From Mesorhizobium erdmanii USDA 3471 (GTDB taxonomy: Bacteria > Pseudomonadota > Alphaproteobacteria > Rhizobiales > Rhizobiaceae), in NCBI RefSeq assembly GCF_000472705.1, contig NZ_KI421453.1, positions 62,001-126,000 on the forward strand: a stretch of 64,000 bases of DNA. Reading direction: 5' to 3'. The notes below the pieces were generated by a model. It saw only the letters and a program-made list of their open reading frames with translations. It did not search any database and was not told the DNA's origin. The translations under genes were made by a program, and so were the position numbers. The stretch's first letter is position 1. The number at the start of each line of letters is the position of its first letter. Shown in pieces: positions 24,458-32,299 of this stretch.

Positions 24458-25591
24458 TCAACCCTTGGCGGTGCGCTTGGTCTTTTTCGGATCGTCGAAC
24501 GGCAATGGCTGCGCCGTCGCCTTGATCGAGCCGCTCTTGTTGCGGATTTCGAGCTTGGTATCCTTGACGGCACTGCCGACATCGAGCCGGGCGATGCCCA
24601 TCGATTTCTTGACCAGCGGCGAATACATGGCGCATGTCACCACGCCGACCTGTTTGTCATCGCGATAGACCGGGGCGCCCTCGTCGGCCGGCTCCTTGCC
24701 GTCTAGTAGCACGCCGAAGATCTTGAAGCGCTCCTTGCCCTTCAGCCGGTAATGCTCCTCGGCCCCGCGAAAGCCGGTCTTGCCGGGGCTGACGGTGAAG
24801 TCGAGGCCGAGTTCCCACAACGTGTCGCCGGGGCCTTCATTCTCGAACGGATATTTTTGCGAATTGTCGTAGGGGTAGAAAAGCAAGTAGCTTTCGACGC
24901 GCAGCATATCCAGCGTGGTGAAGCGGCACGGGATGATGCCGGCGCTCTTGCCTTCCTCGAGGATGCGATCCCAGATCGCGCCGGCATCCTGGCCACGGCA
25001 GAAGATCTCGTAGCCGCGCTCGCCGGTGTAGCCGGTGCGTGAGATCATCACCGGGAAGCCGAACAGCTGCGTGTGCATGTGGTGGAAGTAGTTGAGGTCG
25101 CGGATGCCCGGCACATGCTTGGCCAGATAGTCGACCGATGTCGGACCCTGCAGGGACAGGTCGTGCAGATTGTCGTCGAAGCGCAGTGACACGTCACGCC
25201 CGACGGAAGCGCGCTGCAATTCCTCATGGCCGGTGCCGGAGCCGTGCACGACCATCCACGAGTTCGGGCTGATGCGATAGAGGATGCAGTCGTCGGTGAA
25301 TTTTCCCGCCTCGTTCAGCATGCAGGCATAGGCCGACTTGCCGGGATAGATCTTCTCAACATCGCGCGTGGTGGCGAGGTCGATGAGGTGCGAGGCATGC
25401 GGCCCTGTGATGTGGACCTTCTTCAGGCCCGACACGTCCATCAGTCCGGCCTTGGTGCGGATGGCGATGTATTCCTCGTCGGCATCCTTGTCGTAAGTCC
25501 AGGCGGTGCCCATGCCGCTCCAGTCTTCGAGCTTCGAGCCCAGCGCGCGATGGCGATCCGCCAAGGTCGAAAATCTCCAGGATGCCGTCAT
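24458..25591 (-). CDS. dmmD: GcvT-like tetrahydrofolate-binding protein of the dimethylamine operon
   Basis: A 377-residue aminomethyltransferase-family protein. It has LMDVSGLKKVHITGPHASHL early, SRTGYTGERGYEIFC in the centre, then TLDMLRVESYLLFYPY and the C-terminal barrel GVVTCAMYSPLVKKSMGIAR. The fold binds tetrahydrofolate and probably captures formaldehyde released by DmmABC as methylene-THF. It is the first gene of the dmm operon, read away from the small-membrane-protein operon across a 288-base divergent region. A true glycine-cleavage role is unlikely because no gcvH or gcvP is present here. Confidence 0.82.
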   Translation of the reverse strand: MTASWRFSTLADRHRALGSKLEDWSGMGTAWTYDKDADEEYIAIRTKAGLMDVSGLKKVHITGPHASHLIDLATTRDVEKIYPGKSAYACMLNEAGKFTDDCILYRISPNSWMVVHGSGTGHEELQRASVGRDVSLRFDDNLHDLSLQGPTSVDYLAKHVPGIRDLNYFHHMHTQLFGFPVMISRTGYTGERGYEIFCRGQDAGAIWDRILEEGKSAGIIPCRFTTLDMLRVESYLLFYPYDNSQKYPFENEGPGDTLWELGLDFTVSPGKTGFRGAEEHYRLKGKERFKIFGVLLDGKEPADEGAPVYRDDKQVGVVTCAMYSPLVKKSMGIARLDVGSAVKDTKLEIRNKSGSIKATAQPLPFDDPKKTKRTAKG

Positions 25592-25709
25592 CCGATCGTC
25601 CTCCGTCCAATAATTCTGCTGTTCCCTGCTCCTTTACGCCGAGGCCGGAGCTTTGGTTGGAATATTGACCGCAAACGCGGGAGCCCTGCAATCCCCTTCA
25701 AGCAAATAA

Positions 25710-25733
25710 TTTCATTGTCAGGCAAAATTGTTT
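25710..25733 (+). promoter_or_regulatory. Shared methylamine-regulon element, divergent dmm/membrane-operon copy
   Basis: TTTCATTGTCAGGCAA followed by AATTGTTT. It lies in the divergent region between dmmD and the small-membrane-protein operon and matches the tmm copy at 19 of 24 positions and the tdm copy at 17 of 24. It could serve both directions. Confidence 0.55.
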
Positions 25734-25769
25734 ACCCGAGGCTAGCGGTTAACTCTGCGTAAATTCGTC

Positions 25770-25829
25770 TTGACAATTGCGGAATTCGGCCTGAATTTAT
25801 GAAAAAAATTTCACTCTCTTGAAAGAGAG
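25770..25829 (+). promoter_or_regulatory. Probable promoter and palindrome before small-membrane-protein operon
   Basis: TTGACA (25770-25775) is a good -35 box, with an AT-rich -10 region near 25794-25800. The palindromes TTTCACTCTCTTGAAA (25809-25824) and CTCTCTTGAAAGAGAG (25814-25829) follow, about 50 bases before the first start codon. The first resembles the sites near tmoX and before the second permease. Confidence 0.45.
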
Positions 25830-25879
25830 CGACGCGCGGTCGATTCGGAGCCGGACGTCGACAACAGGGGAAAAAACCG

Positions 25880-26167
25880 ATGTCAGACCTGCAGCAGCGC
25901 ATAGAAGCGCTGTACCGTTCCGACGTGCGCGGTTCCGCGCTCCTGATCATCTGCCTGTGGGCGACGATCCTCTTCGTCCTCTTCATGACATGGCCATACA
26001 TCCCGGACAGCGGGATCAAGGTCGTGGTGGCGATCGCCGCCGCCTTGGTGCTGATCTTCAATACCGCGGCGATCCTGGCGATGGTCAAACACTACAAGGA
26101 AGACAAGGACTTCATCTACGGGCTCGACATCAAGAACGCCGACGCGTCCCGCAACCGCAAGGCCTGA
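25880..26167 (+). CDS. Small membrane protein A of the methylamine island
   Basis: A 95-residue protein I do not recognise. It has a short polar N-terminus (MSDLQQRIEALYRSD), two hydrophobic spans (about 20-41 and 48-68) and a charged C-terminal tail (KHYKEDKDFIYGLDIKNAD). No catalytic motif is visible. AGGGG precedes the ATG. It opens a tightly packed operon with two more small membrane proteins and an APC permease, each with its own strong ribosome site. I infer that it is an accessory subunit of that permease or a partner in an amine uptake complex. Confidence 0.75.
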   Translation: MSDLQQRIEALYRSDVRGSALLIICLWATILFVLFMTWPYIPDSGIKVVVAIAAALVLIFNTAAILAMVKHYKEDKDFIYGLDIKNADASRNRKA

Positions 26168-26178
26168 GGAGCACAAAC

Positions 26179-26556
26179 ATGCCTCGTTACACGCCGCCGG
26201 AACAGAGCAAGGCCGGGCAGATCTTCGATATCGCCGTCGTCGTGGTCGCCATCTTCGTGGCGCTGTGGCTGCCGCTGAAAATGGGCTTGGCAGGCGCAGC
26301 CAAGTCCATCGACGCGCTCGACGCCAAGACCTGGGAAGCGCTTGGCCAGAACCCGACCATGGCCGCGATCTGGGAAAAGCTCGGCTACACGCCCGAAACC
26401 GCGCATGACGTTATCCAGAATCGCTTTCACTACGTCATCGACTGGCCGACGCTGATCATCATGGCGGCGGTGCTGATCGGTTATTTCGTTTTCCTGTTCC
26501 GCGCTTCCGATCGCGAATACCGCGATGTCATCAACGAAAAATTCGACGATAAGTAA
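26179..26556 (+). CDS. Small membrane protein B of the methylamine island
   Basis: A 125-residue protein without a recognised family. A transmembrane span at about 13-36 is followed by a non-membrane loop of some 50 residues (AKTWEALGQNPTMAAIWEKL and GYTPETAHDVIQNRF) and a second span at about 90-110 (LIIMAAVLIGYFVFLF). The C-terminus is charged (DREYRDVINEKFDDK). The loop would face the periplasm if both ends are cytoplasmic. TGAGGAG gives a ribosome site that overlaps the preceding stop region, eleven bases from gene A. Confidence 0.75.
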   Translation: MPRYTPPEQSKAGQIFDIAVVVVAIFVALWLPLKMGLAGAAKSIDALDAKTWEALGQNPTMAAIWEKLGYTPETAHDVIQNRFHYVIDWPTLIIMAAVLIGYFVFLFRASDREYRDVINEKFDDK

Positions 26557-26571
26557 ATCGGGGGACGCATC

Positions 26572-26733
26572 ATGTGGGTGGTACTCTCTTACGCATGCTG
26601 GGGCATATCGATCGTGCTCGCGCTGTGGATGCTCTACGACTGGTTCAAGGTGGATACCACCTACACCGAGGATGTCCTGACTTCCTCGCGCGAAGGCGAG
26701 CTTGAAGCCGTTTCCGAAAAACACCGGATCTGA
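26572..26733 (+). CDS. Small membrane protein C (53 residues)
   Basis: A very short gene: MWVVLSYACWGISIVLALWM, then LYDWFKVDTTYTEDV and a polar tail ending EAVSEKHRI. It has one transmembrane span at about 2-22. GGGGGA stands 8 bases before the ATG and the stop is 14 bases before the permease start, which has its own GGGGA. Codon use matches the neighbours. Its position, ribosome site and the single membrane span make it a likely real gene. The role is unknown; a one-span subunit of the adjoining permease is the simplest idea. Confidence 0.7.
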   Translation: MWVVLSYACWGISIVLALWMLYDWFKVDTTYTEDVLTSSREGELEAVSEKHRI

Positions 26734-26747
26734 GTGGGGATTGAACA

Positions 26748-28142
26748 ATGACGATCACGCTTGAACCGGCAATCCACGGAGACAGGGTTTCACTGCTGCG
26801 CGTGCTTGGCCCGGCCCATGTCTGGGCGCTCGGCGTCGGCATCGTTCTGGTCGGCGAATTCACCGGCTGGAATTTTTCCGCCGACAAGGGGGGCGCGCTG
26901 GCGGCGCTAATCGTCTGCTGGATCGTCGGGCTGCTCTATACCTCGGTTGCCATGATCGATTCAGAGGTGACGTCGACGGTCGCCGCCGCCGGCGGCCAGT
27001 ATGCGCAAGCCAAGCATATCGTCGGACCGCTGATGGCCTTCAACGTCGCGCTGTTCCTGGTCTTTGCCTACACGATGCTGGAAGTATCGGACGCCATCCT
27101 GCTCGGCGACACCATCGTCGCCAAGGCCGGCGTCGACGGGCTCACCCACAATTCCTTCATCGCCGCCACCATCGTGGTGCTGGCCTGGCTCAACTATCGC
27201 GGCGTGCTGATGACGCTCAACGTCAACTTCGTCATCACGGCAATCGCCTACATCTCGATCGTCATCCTGTTCTTCTCGGTCAGTCCATGGACGCAAGGCG
27301 CGGTGCTGAAGCTCAACGAGCTGGTGACGCCGGGCAACGCGCTCCCCTATGGCTGGATCGGCGTCATCGCCGCCTTCCAGTTCGGCATCTGGTACTATCT
27401 CGGCATCGAAGGCACCACGCAGGCCGCCGAGGAAGTGCGCTCTCCGGCGCGCTCCCTGCCCTACGGCACCATGGCCGGCATGATCACGCTGCTGATCGCC
27501 GCCGCCATGACCTGGTATGTCTGCGCTTCCCTGATGCCATGGGAATATCTCGGCATCACCTATTATCCGCTGTGGGACGCCGGCAAGCTGACCGGCAGCC
27601 CGCTGCTCGAGAACCTCTTGTTCGTCGCGACGCTGCTTGCGGCGCTTGCCTCGGCCAATGGCTGCATCAACGACGCGGCGCGCGCCTGGTTCTCGCTTGG
27701 ACGCGACCGGTATCTGCCGAGCTGGTTCTCGGCCGTGCATCCGAGGTATCGAACACCCTACCGTTCGATCCTGTTCCTGCTGCCGATCGCGCTCGCCTTC
27801 GCCTTCATCGCCGACCTCAACCAGGCGATCACCTTCTCGATCCTGTCGGGCGTGCTGCAATACACCTTCATGAGCATCAACATCATGATGTTCCGCAAGA
27901 AATGGCCGCTTGGCACCATCCGCCGGGGTTACACGCACCCGTTCCATCCGCTGCCGGCAATCGTGCTGTTCTGCCTGTGCGTGGTGACCTTTTTCGCCAT
28001 CTTCCTCGGCTTCGGCTCGCAACTGATCGCGATGACCATCTTCTATTTCCTGATCTCTGTGTGGTTCCATTTCTACCGCTACAAATTCGTGCGCCGTGGC
28101 GACCAGTTCACCATGCCGTGGCCGAAACCGCAGGGCTATTGA
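26748..28142 (+). CDS. APC family amino acid/amine permease
   Basis: A 464-residue permease with about twelve transmembrane spans. Residues VWALGVGIVLVGEFTGWNFS stand at the first, broken helix of the LeuT-like fold, and FGIWYYLGIEGTTQAAEEV at the sixth. It is related to ethanolamine and amino-acid permeases. As the fourth gene of an operon with three small membrane proteins, between dmm and mgs, the likely substrate is dimethylamine, methylamine or a derived amino acid such as N-methylglutamate. GGGGATTGAACA precedes the ATG at 26748. Confidence 0.88.
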   Translation: MTITLEPAIHGDRVSLLRVLGPAHVWALGVGIVLVGEFTGWNFSADKGGALAALIVCWIVGLLYTSVAMIDSEVTSTVAAAGGQYAQAKHIVGPLMAFNVALFLVFAYTMLEVSDAILLGDTIVAKAGVDGLTHNSFIAATIVVLAWLNYRGVLMTLNVNFVITAIAYISIVILFFSVSPWTQGAVLKLNELVTPGNALPYGWIGVIAAFQFGIWYYLGIEGTTQAAEEVRSPARSLPYGTMAGMITLLIAAAMTWYVCASLMPWEYLGITYYPLWDAGKLTGSPLLENLLFVATLLAALASANGCINDAARAWFSLGRDRYLPSWFSAVHPRYRTPYRSILFLLPIALAFAFIADLNQAITFSILSGVLQYTFMSINIMMFRKKWPLGTIRRGYTHPFHPLPAIVLFCLCVVTFFAIFLGFGSQLIAMTIFYFLISVWFHFYRYKFVRRGDQFTMPWPKPQGY

Positions 28143-28150
28143 TGGGAGAC

Positions 28151-28175
28151 GGCCCGCCCCGATCATTGGCGGGCC
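28151..28175 (+). terminator. Intercistronic hairpin after the APC permease
   Basis: GGCCCGCC (28151-28158) and GGCGGGCC (28168-28175) form a perfect 8-bp stem with no T-tract. It lies 12 bases before the next start codon and may lower downstream expression. Confidence 0.45.
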
Positions 28176-28187
28176 GGACAAGATAAA

Positions 28188-28877
28188 ATGTCCGAAGTGA
28201 CATCAGCACTGCTCGCCGGGGCCATAGTCCTGGCTGTCGTCCTCCATCTTGCGTGGCTGGCGCGGCGTGGCCGCAACAGGGGTTTGGCGGCGCTCGCCGC
28301 CGACGAGGCCAGCATTCGCACCGTCATCGCCGACGCTGCCAATGTTTCCGACGGCAGCGCCGGTGTCCTCACCTGGGAAGGCACGTGGAACGGCCAGCGC
28401 GTTCAGCTGCGCACCATCGTCGATACGCTGGCGACGCGGAAACTCCCGGCACGCTGGCTCAGCGTTTCGATCACCGAAAAGGTCGCCGTGCCAGCGACGT
28501 TCGACATGATGATGCGGCCGGGCTCGCCGACCACCTTCTCCAATTTCGACCATCTCCAGCATACGCTGCCGAAGGCTCCGGGATTCCCCGCCGAGGCGGT
28601 GCTGCGAACGGATCGTAGAGGCACACGTTTTCCGCAAGGCATCATTGCCGACCATCTGGAGCTCTTTTCGGAAGGGCGCGCCAAGGAACTGCTGATCACG
28701 CCCAACGGGGTGCGCATCGTCTGGCTGCATGCCGAAGCCGAGCGGGCACGCTACGGCGTTTTCCGGCAGGCCGCGTTCGGCGAGGCGCCGATCGATCCGG
28801 CGTTGGTTGAACGGCTGCTCACCTCCCTCTCGGGGCTGCGCGACGCCATCAACAGAAGCGAACGGCAAGCCGCATGA
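28188..28877 (+). CDS. Hypothetical membrane-anchored protein
   Basis: A 229-residue protein I cannot place in a family. It has one N-terminal transmembrane span (about 4-26) followed by RRGRNRG, so the bulk should be cytoplasmic. The soluble domain contains EGTWNGQRVQLRTIVDTLAT and PATFDMMMRPGSPTTFSNFD, and reads like a beta-rich domain of the kind found in bacterial membrane-tethered DUFs. It is translationally coupled to the next gene (ATGA) and lies between the permease operon and mgsA. The function is unknown, but the position inside the pathway cluster suggests a role in amine uptake or sensing. Confidence 0.7.
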   Translation: MSEVTSALLAGAIVLAVVLHLAWLARRGRNRGLAALAADEASIRTVIADAANVSDGSAGVLTWEGTWNGQRVQLRTIVDTLATRKLPARWLSVSITEKVAVPATFDMMMRPGSPTTFSNFDHLQHTLPKAPGFPAEAVLRTDRRGTRFPQGIIADHLELFSEGRAKELLITPNGVRIVWLHAEAERARYGVFRQAAFGEAPIDPALVERLLTSLSGLRDAINRSERQAA

Positions 28878-29203
28878 CCAGTTCAGATACACGGCCGGCG
28901 CCGCCGAATCCCTATCTCGTGCTAGGCGCGGCGATCGTGCTGCCGGCGAGCGGCCATGTCATTCTGGGCGTGCCGGTGCGCGGGCTGCAGTTCCTTTTCT
29001 TCATGGTTATCCTGGCCTGGGTGACCGCCAAGGTAGCGCCACCGGACGCCAGTTTCATCGGCCGTCATGCCGGCGGCTTCCTGATCTATGCGCTGTCGAT
29101 CCTCGACGCCTACAAACTCGCCCGTATCCGCCACGTCCTGTGGGTTCACAAGGCCGCGCCGGACAGCGATAATTCGCAGGGCGGCATTGCGCCGCATACG
29201 TAA
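28874..29203 (+). CDS. Small multi-span membrane protein
   Basis: A 109-residue protein with about three hydrophobic spans (13-29, 35-54 and 66-80). Notable segments are VLPASGHVILGVPVRGLQFL and HAGGFLIYALSILDAYKLAR. It resembles small uncharacterised membrane proteins of the DUF6677 kind, but I cannot confirm this. It overlaps the preceding gene by four bases. A co-folded pair with the 229-residue anchored protein is plausible. Confidence 0.65.
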   Translation: MTSSDTRPAPPNPYLVLGAAIVLPASGHVILGVPVRGLQFLFFMVILAWVTAKVAPPDASFIGRHAGGFLIYALSILDAYKLARIRHVLWVHKAAPDSDNSQGGIAPHT

Positions 29204-29218
29204 CCAGAGGAAAATTTT

Positions 29219-29233
29219 TTTCATACCATTGAA
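29219..29233 (+). promoter_or_regulatory. Palindrome before mgsA
   Basis: TTTCATACCATTGAA has TTCA/TGAA arms and resembles the motif at the tmoX promoter. It is 73 bases before the mgsA start and follows an A/T tract. Confidence 0.35.
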
Positions 29234-29257
29234 TTCGAGTAACGCATTCGATACATC

Positions 29258-29293
29258 ATCTCTCAGCTACAAACGATCTCTTAGCTACAAATG
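29258..29293 (+). repeat. Tandem 18-bp repeat before mgsA
   Basis: Copy one is ATCTCTCAGCTACAAACG and copy two is ATCTCTTAGCTACAAATG, adjoining, with two mismatches. It ends 13 bases before the mgsA ATG, so it lies in or next to the leader and could bind a protein or a small RNA. Confidence 0.6.
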
Positions 29294-29306
29294 CCTGGAG
29301 GCTGAC

Positions 29307-30203
29307 ATGTGTGGAATTGTCGGACTGTTTTTGAAGGACAAGTCGCTGGAGCCGAAGCTCGGCGCGATGCTGTCGGAGATGCTGGTGTCGCTCAGCGATC
29401 GCGGCCCGGACAGTGCCGGCATCGCCATCTATGGCGCACCCTCCAGCAATGAAGCCAAGATCACCATCCAGTCAGCCAAGCCGGCGCGCGATTTTGGCAA
29501 CCTCGACACCGAGCTTGCCAAGGCCATTGGCGCGCCGGTGACGATCGCGGTGAAGTCGACCCATGCCGTCGTCAGGACAACGCCCGCCAAGATCGACGAA
29601 GCGCGCGAGGCGATACAGGCGCTGCGTCCCGACATCCGGATCATGGGCGCCGGCGACGTCGTCGAGATCTACAAGGAAGTGGGCCTGCCAGAGGCGGTCG
29701 TCGATCGCTTCGACGTCCGCAAGATGACCGGCACGCATGGTATCGGCCACACCCGCATGGCGACGGAATCGGCGGTGACGACGATGGGCGCGCATCCGTT
29801 CTCGACCGGCGCCGACCAGTGCCTGGTGCACAATGGCTCGCTTTCCAACCACAACAATGTGCGGCGCGAACTGGTGCGCGAGGGCATGAAATTCGAGACT
29901 GAGAACGACACAGAAGTCGCCGCCGCCTATCTCTCCTCGCAGATGGCGCATGGCAAGAATCTCGGCGAAGCCCTGGAAGGCACGCTGTCCGATCTCGACG
30001 GTTTCTTCACCTTCGTCGTCGGCACCAAGAATGGGTTTGGCGTGGTGCGCGACCCGATCGCCTGCAAGCCCGCCGTCATGGCCGAGACCGACCAGTATGT
30101 CGCCTTCGGCTCGGAGTATCGCGCGCTGACCAAGCTGCCCGGCATAGACAATGCGAGGGTCTGGGAACCGGAGCCCGCAACCGTCTATTTCTGGGAGCAT
30201 TGA
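29307..30203 (+). CDS. mgsA: N-methylglutamate synthase subunit A (glutamine amidotransferase-like)
   Basis: A 298-residue class II (Ntn) amidotransferase-domain protein. The ATG at 29307 places Cys at position 2 (MCGIVGLFLKDK), the required nucleophile after Met removal, which decides the start. Further motifs are SDRGPDSAGIA, GIGHTRMATES and HNGSLSNHNNVRRELVREG. With MgsB and MgsC it makes N-methylglutamate from gamma-glutamylmethylamide (or methylamine) and 2-oxoglutarate. In ordinary glutamate synthase these three domains are one large chain; here they are split as in the known mgs operons. Confidence 0.9.
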   Translation: MCGIVGLFLKDKSLEPKLGAMLSEMLVSLSDRGPDSAGIAIYGAPSSNEAKITIQSAKPARDFGNLDTELAKAIGAPVTIAVKSTHAVVRTTPAKIDEAREAIQALRPDIRIMGAGDVVEIYKEVGLPEAVVDRFDVRKMTGTHGIGHTRMATESAVTTMGAHPFSTGADQCLVHNGSLSNHNNVRRELVREGMKFETENDTEVAAAYLSSQMAHGKNLGEALEGTLSDLDGFFTFVVGTKNGFGVVRDPIACKPAVMAETDQYVAFGSEYRALTKLPGIDNARVWEPEPATVYFWEH

Positions 30204-30208
30204 GTTTC

Positions 30209-30931
30209 ATGCCGGCAACCTCCAAGGCAACGCGCGAAAGCCATGCGCGCGTCTTCGATCTCGATGTGTCGTCGCTGCGCGAGCTAAACCAGGCGCTTCA
30301 CAATCTGGCGCCAGGTTCCAATGAGACGGCATGGGAAGTGCTGCACCCGAAGGGCAGCCATTCGGTCGCCGTCGGTGTCGACCAGCCCGTCAGCATCGAT
30401 GTGCGCGGCAGCGTCGGCTACTATTGCGGCGGCATGAATTCCGGCAGCGCGATCACCGTGCATGGCTCGGCCGGACCCGGCGTCGGCGAAAACATGATGT
30501 CGGGCTCCATAACGGTCAAAGGCGACGCCAGCCAATATGCCGGCGCCACCGGCAAGGGCGGCCTGCTGGTCATCGAGGGCAATGCGTCATCGCGTTGCGG
30601 CATCTCGATGAAGGGCATCGACATCGTCGTGCACGGCAATATCGGCCATATGTCGGCCTTCATGGCGCAGTCCGGCAATCTGGTGGTGCTAGGCGATGCC
30701 GGCGATGCGCTGGGCGATTCCATTTACGAAGCGCGGCTGTTCGTGCGCGGCAAGGTCGACAGCCTCGGCGCCGACTGCATCGCCAAGGAGATGCGGCCCG
30801 AACATCTGGAATTGCTGCAGGGCCTGCTTGACCGCGCCGGCATCACCGGCGTCAAGCCGTCGGAGTTCAAGCGCTACGGCTCCGCGCGTACCCTCTACAA
30901 TTTCAATATCGACAACGCCGACGCGTATTGA
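30209..30931 (+). CDS. mgsB: N-methylglutamate synthase subunit B (GXGXG domain)
   Basis: A 240-residue protein equal to the C-terminal GXGXG beta-helix of glutamate synthase large subunit. Repeating glycine turns are visible: GGMNSGSAITVHGSAG, GSITVKGDASQYAGATGKGG and GHMSAFMAQSGNLVVLGDAG. This domain holds the other parts together and has no active site. I chose the ATG at 30209 over a TTG at 30200 that overlaps the mgsA stop. It is six bases before mgsC. Confidence 0.88.
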   Translation: MPATSKATRESHARVFDLDVSSLRELNQALHNLAPGSNETAWEVLHPKGSHSVAVGVDQPVSIDVRGSVGYYCGGMNSGSAITVHGSAGPGVGENMMSGSITVKGDASQYAGATGKGGLLVIEGNASSRCGISMKGIDIVVHGNIGHMSAFMAQSGNLVVLGDAGDALGDSIYEARLFVRGKVDSLGADCIAKEMRPEHLELLQGLLDRAGITGVKPSEFKRYGSARTLYNFNIDNADAY

Positions 30932-30937
30932 GGCAGC

Positions 30938-32266
30938 ATGACCTATCGCAACCCGCCCACCACGCCGCGCAAATCCGCGACTTTCGACGACTACACGCTT
31001 TCCGAAATCCGCCGCGCCGCGGCGACCGGCATCTATGACATCCGTGGCGGCGGCGCCAAACGCAAGCTGCCGCATTTCGACGACCTCCTGTTCCTCGGCG
31101 CCTCGATCTCGCGCTATCCACTCGAAGGCTATCGCGAGCGCTGCGACACATCAGTCGTGCTCGGCTCCCGCCATGCCAAGAAGCCGATCGAACTGAAGAT
31201 CCCGATCACCATCGCGGGGATGAGCTTTGGCTCATTGTCCGGCCCAGCGAAAGAAGCGCTCGGCCGAGGCGCGACGCTGGCCGGCACCTCGACCACGACG
31301 GGCGATGGCGGCATGACCGAGGAAGAGCGTGGCCACTCCAAGACGCTGGTCTATCAGTACCTGCCATCCCGCTATGGCATGAACCCGCGCGATTTGCGCC
31401 GTGCCGATGCCATCGAGGTCGTTGTCGGCCAGGGCGCCAAGCCGGGCGGCGGCGGCATGCTGCTCGGCCAGAAGATTTCCGACCGCGTGGCCGAGATGCG
31501 TACCCTGCCCAAAGGCATCGACCAGCGCTCCGCATCGCGCCATCCCGACTGGACCGGCCCGGACGATCTCGAGATCAAGATCCTCGAACTGCGCGAGATC
31601 ACCGACTGGGAGAAGCCGATCTACGTCAAGGTCGGTGGTGCCCGCCCCTATTACGACACAGCACTTGCGGTGAAGGCCGGCGCCGATGTCGTCGTCGTCG
31701 ACGGCATGCAGGGCGGCACCGCGGCCACGCAGGAAGTGTTCATCGAGAATGTCGGCCAGCCAACACTCGCCTGCATCAGGCCGGCGGTGCAGGCGCTGCA
31801 GGATCTCGGCATGCACCGCAAGGTGCAGCTGATCGTCTCGGGCGGCATCCGCAACGGCGCCGACGTCGCCAAGGCGCTGGCGCTTGGCGTCGACGCCGTC
31901 TCGATCGGCACGGCGGCGCTGGTCGCGCTCGGCGACAACGATCCCCGCTGGGAGGCGGAGTATAACGAACTCGGCACCACCTCCGGCGCCTATGACGACT
32001 GGCACGAGGGCCGCGACCCCGCAGGCATCACCACGCAGGACCCCGAACTGATGAAACGGGTCGACCCGATCGCGGCCGGACGGCGACTGGCGAATTACCT
32101 CAAGGTGATGACGCTGGAAGCGCAAACGATTGCCCGCGCGTGCGGCAAGAACAGCCTGCACAATCTCGAACCCGAGGACCTCGTCGCGTTGACGATCGAG
32201 GCAGCCGCCATGGCCGGGGTGCCGCTGGCCGGCACCAACTGGATACCGGGAAAGAACACCTTCTAA
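30938..32266 (+). CDS. mgsC: N-methylglutamate synthase subunit C (FMN-binding glutamate synthase domain)
   Basis: A 442-residue TIM-barrel protein of the glutamate synthase central/FMN type. Signature segments are PITIAGMSFGSLSGPAKEAL, GQGAKPGGGGMLLGQKI and GADVVVVDGMQGGTAATQEV, then LIVSGGIRNGADVAKALALG for FMN phosphate binding. It is the catalytic part that reduces and transfers the methylamino group. It follows mgsB by six bases and precedes gmaS by 33 bases. Confidence 0.9.
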   Translation: MTYRNPPTTPRKSATFDDYTLSEIRRAAATGIYDIRGGGAKRKLPHFDDLLFLGASISRYPLEGYRERCDTSVVLGSRHAKKPIELKIPITIAGMSFGSLSGPAKEALGRGATLAGTSTTTGDGGMTEEERGHSKTLVYQYLPSRYGMNPRDLRRADAIEVVVGQGAKPGGGGMLLGQKISDRVAEMRTLPKGIDQRSASRHPDWTGPDDLEIKILELREITDWEKPIYVKVGGARPYYDTALAVKAGADVVVVDGMQGGTAATQEVFIENVGQPTLACIRPAVQALQDLGMHRKVQLIVSGGIRNGADVAKALALGVDAVSIGTAALVALGDNDPRWEAEYNELGTTSGAYDDWHEGRDPAGITTQDPELMKRVDPIAAGRRLANYLKVMTLEAQTIARACGKNSLHNLEPEDLVALTIEAAAMAGVPLAGTNWIPGKNTF

Positions 32267-32299
32267 GCCTTCAGCCTGCCAATAAAGCGAGGAACTATA

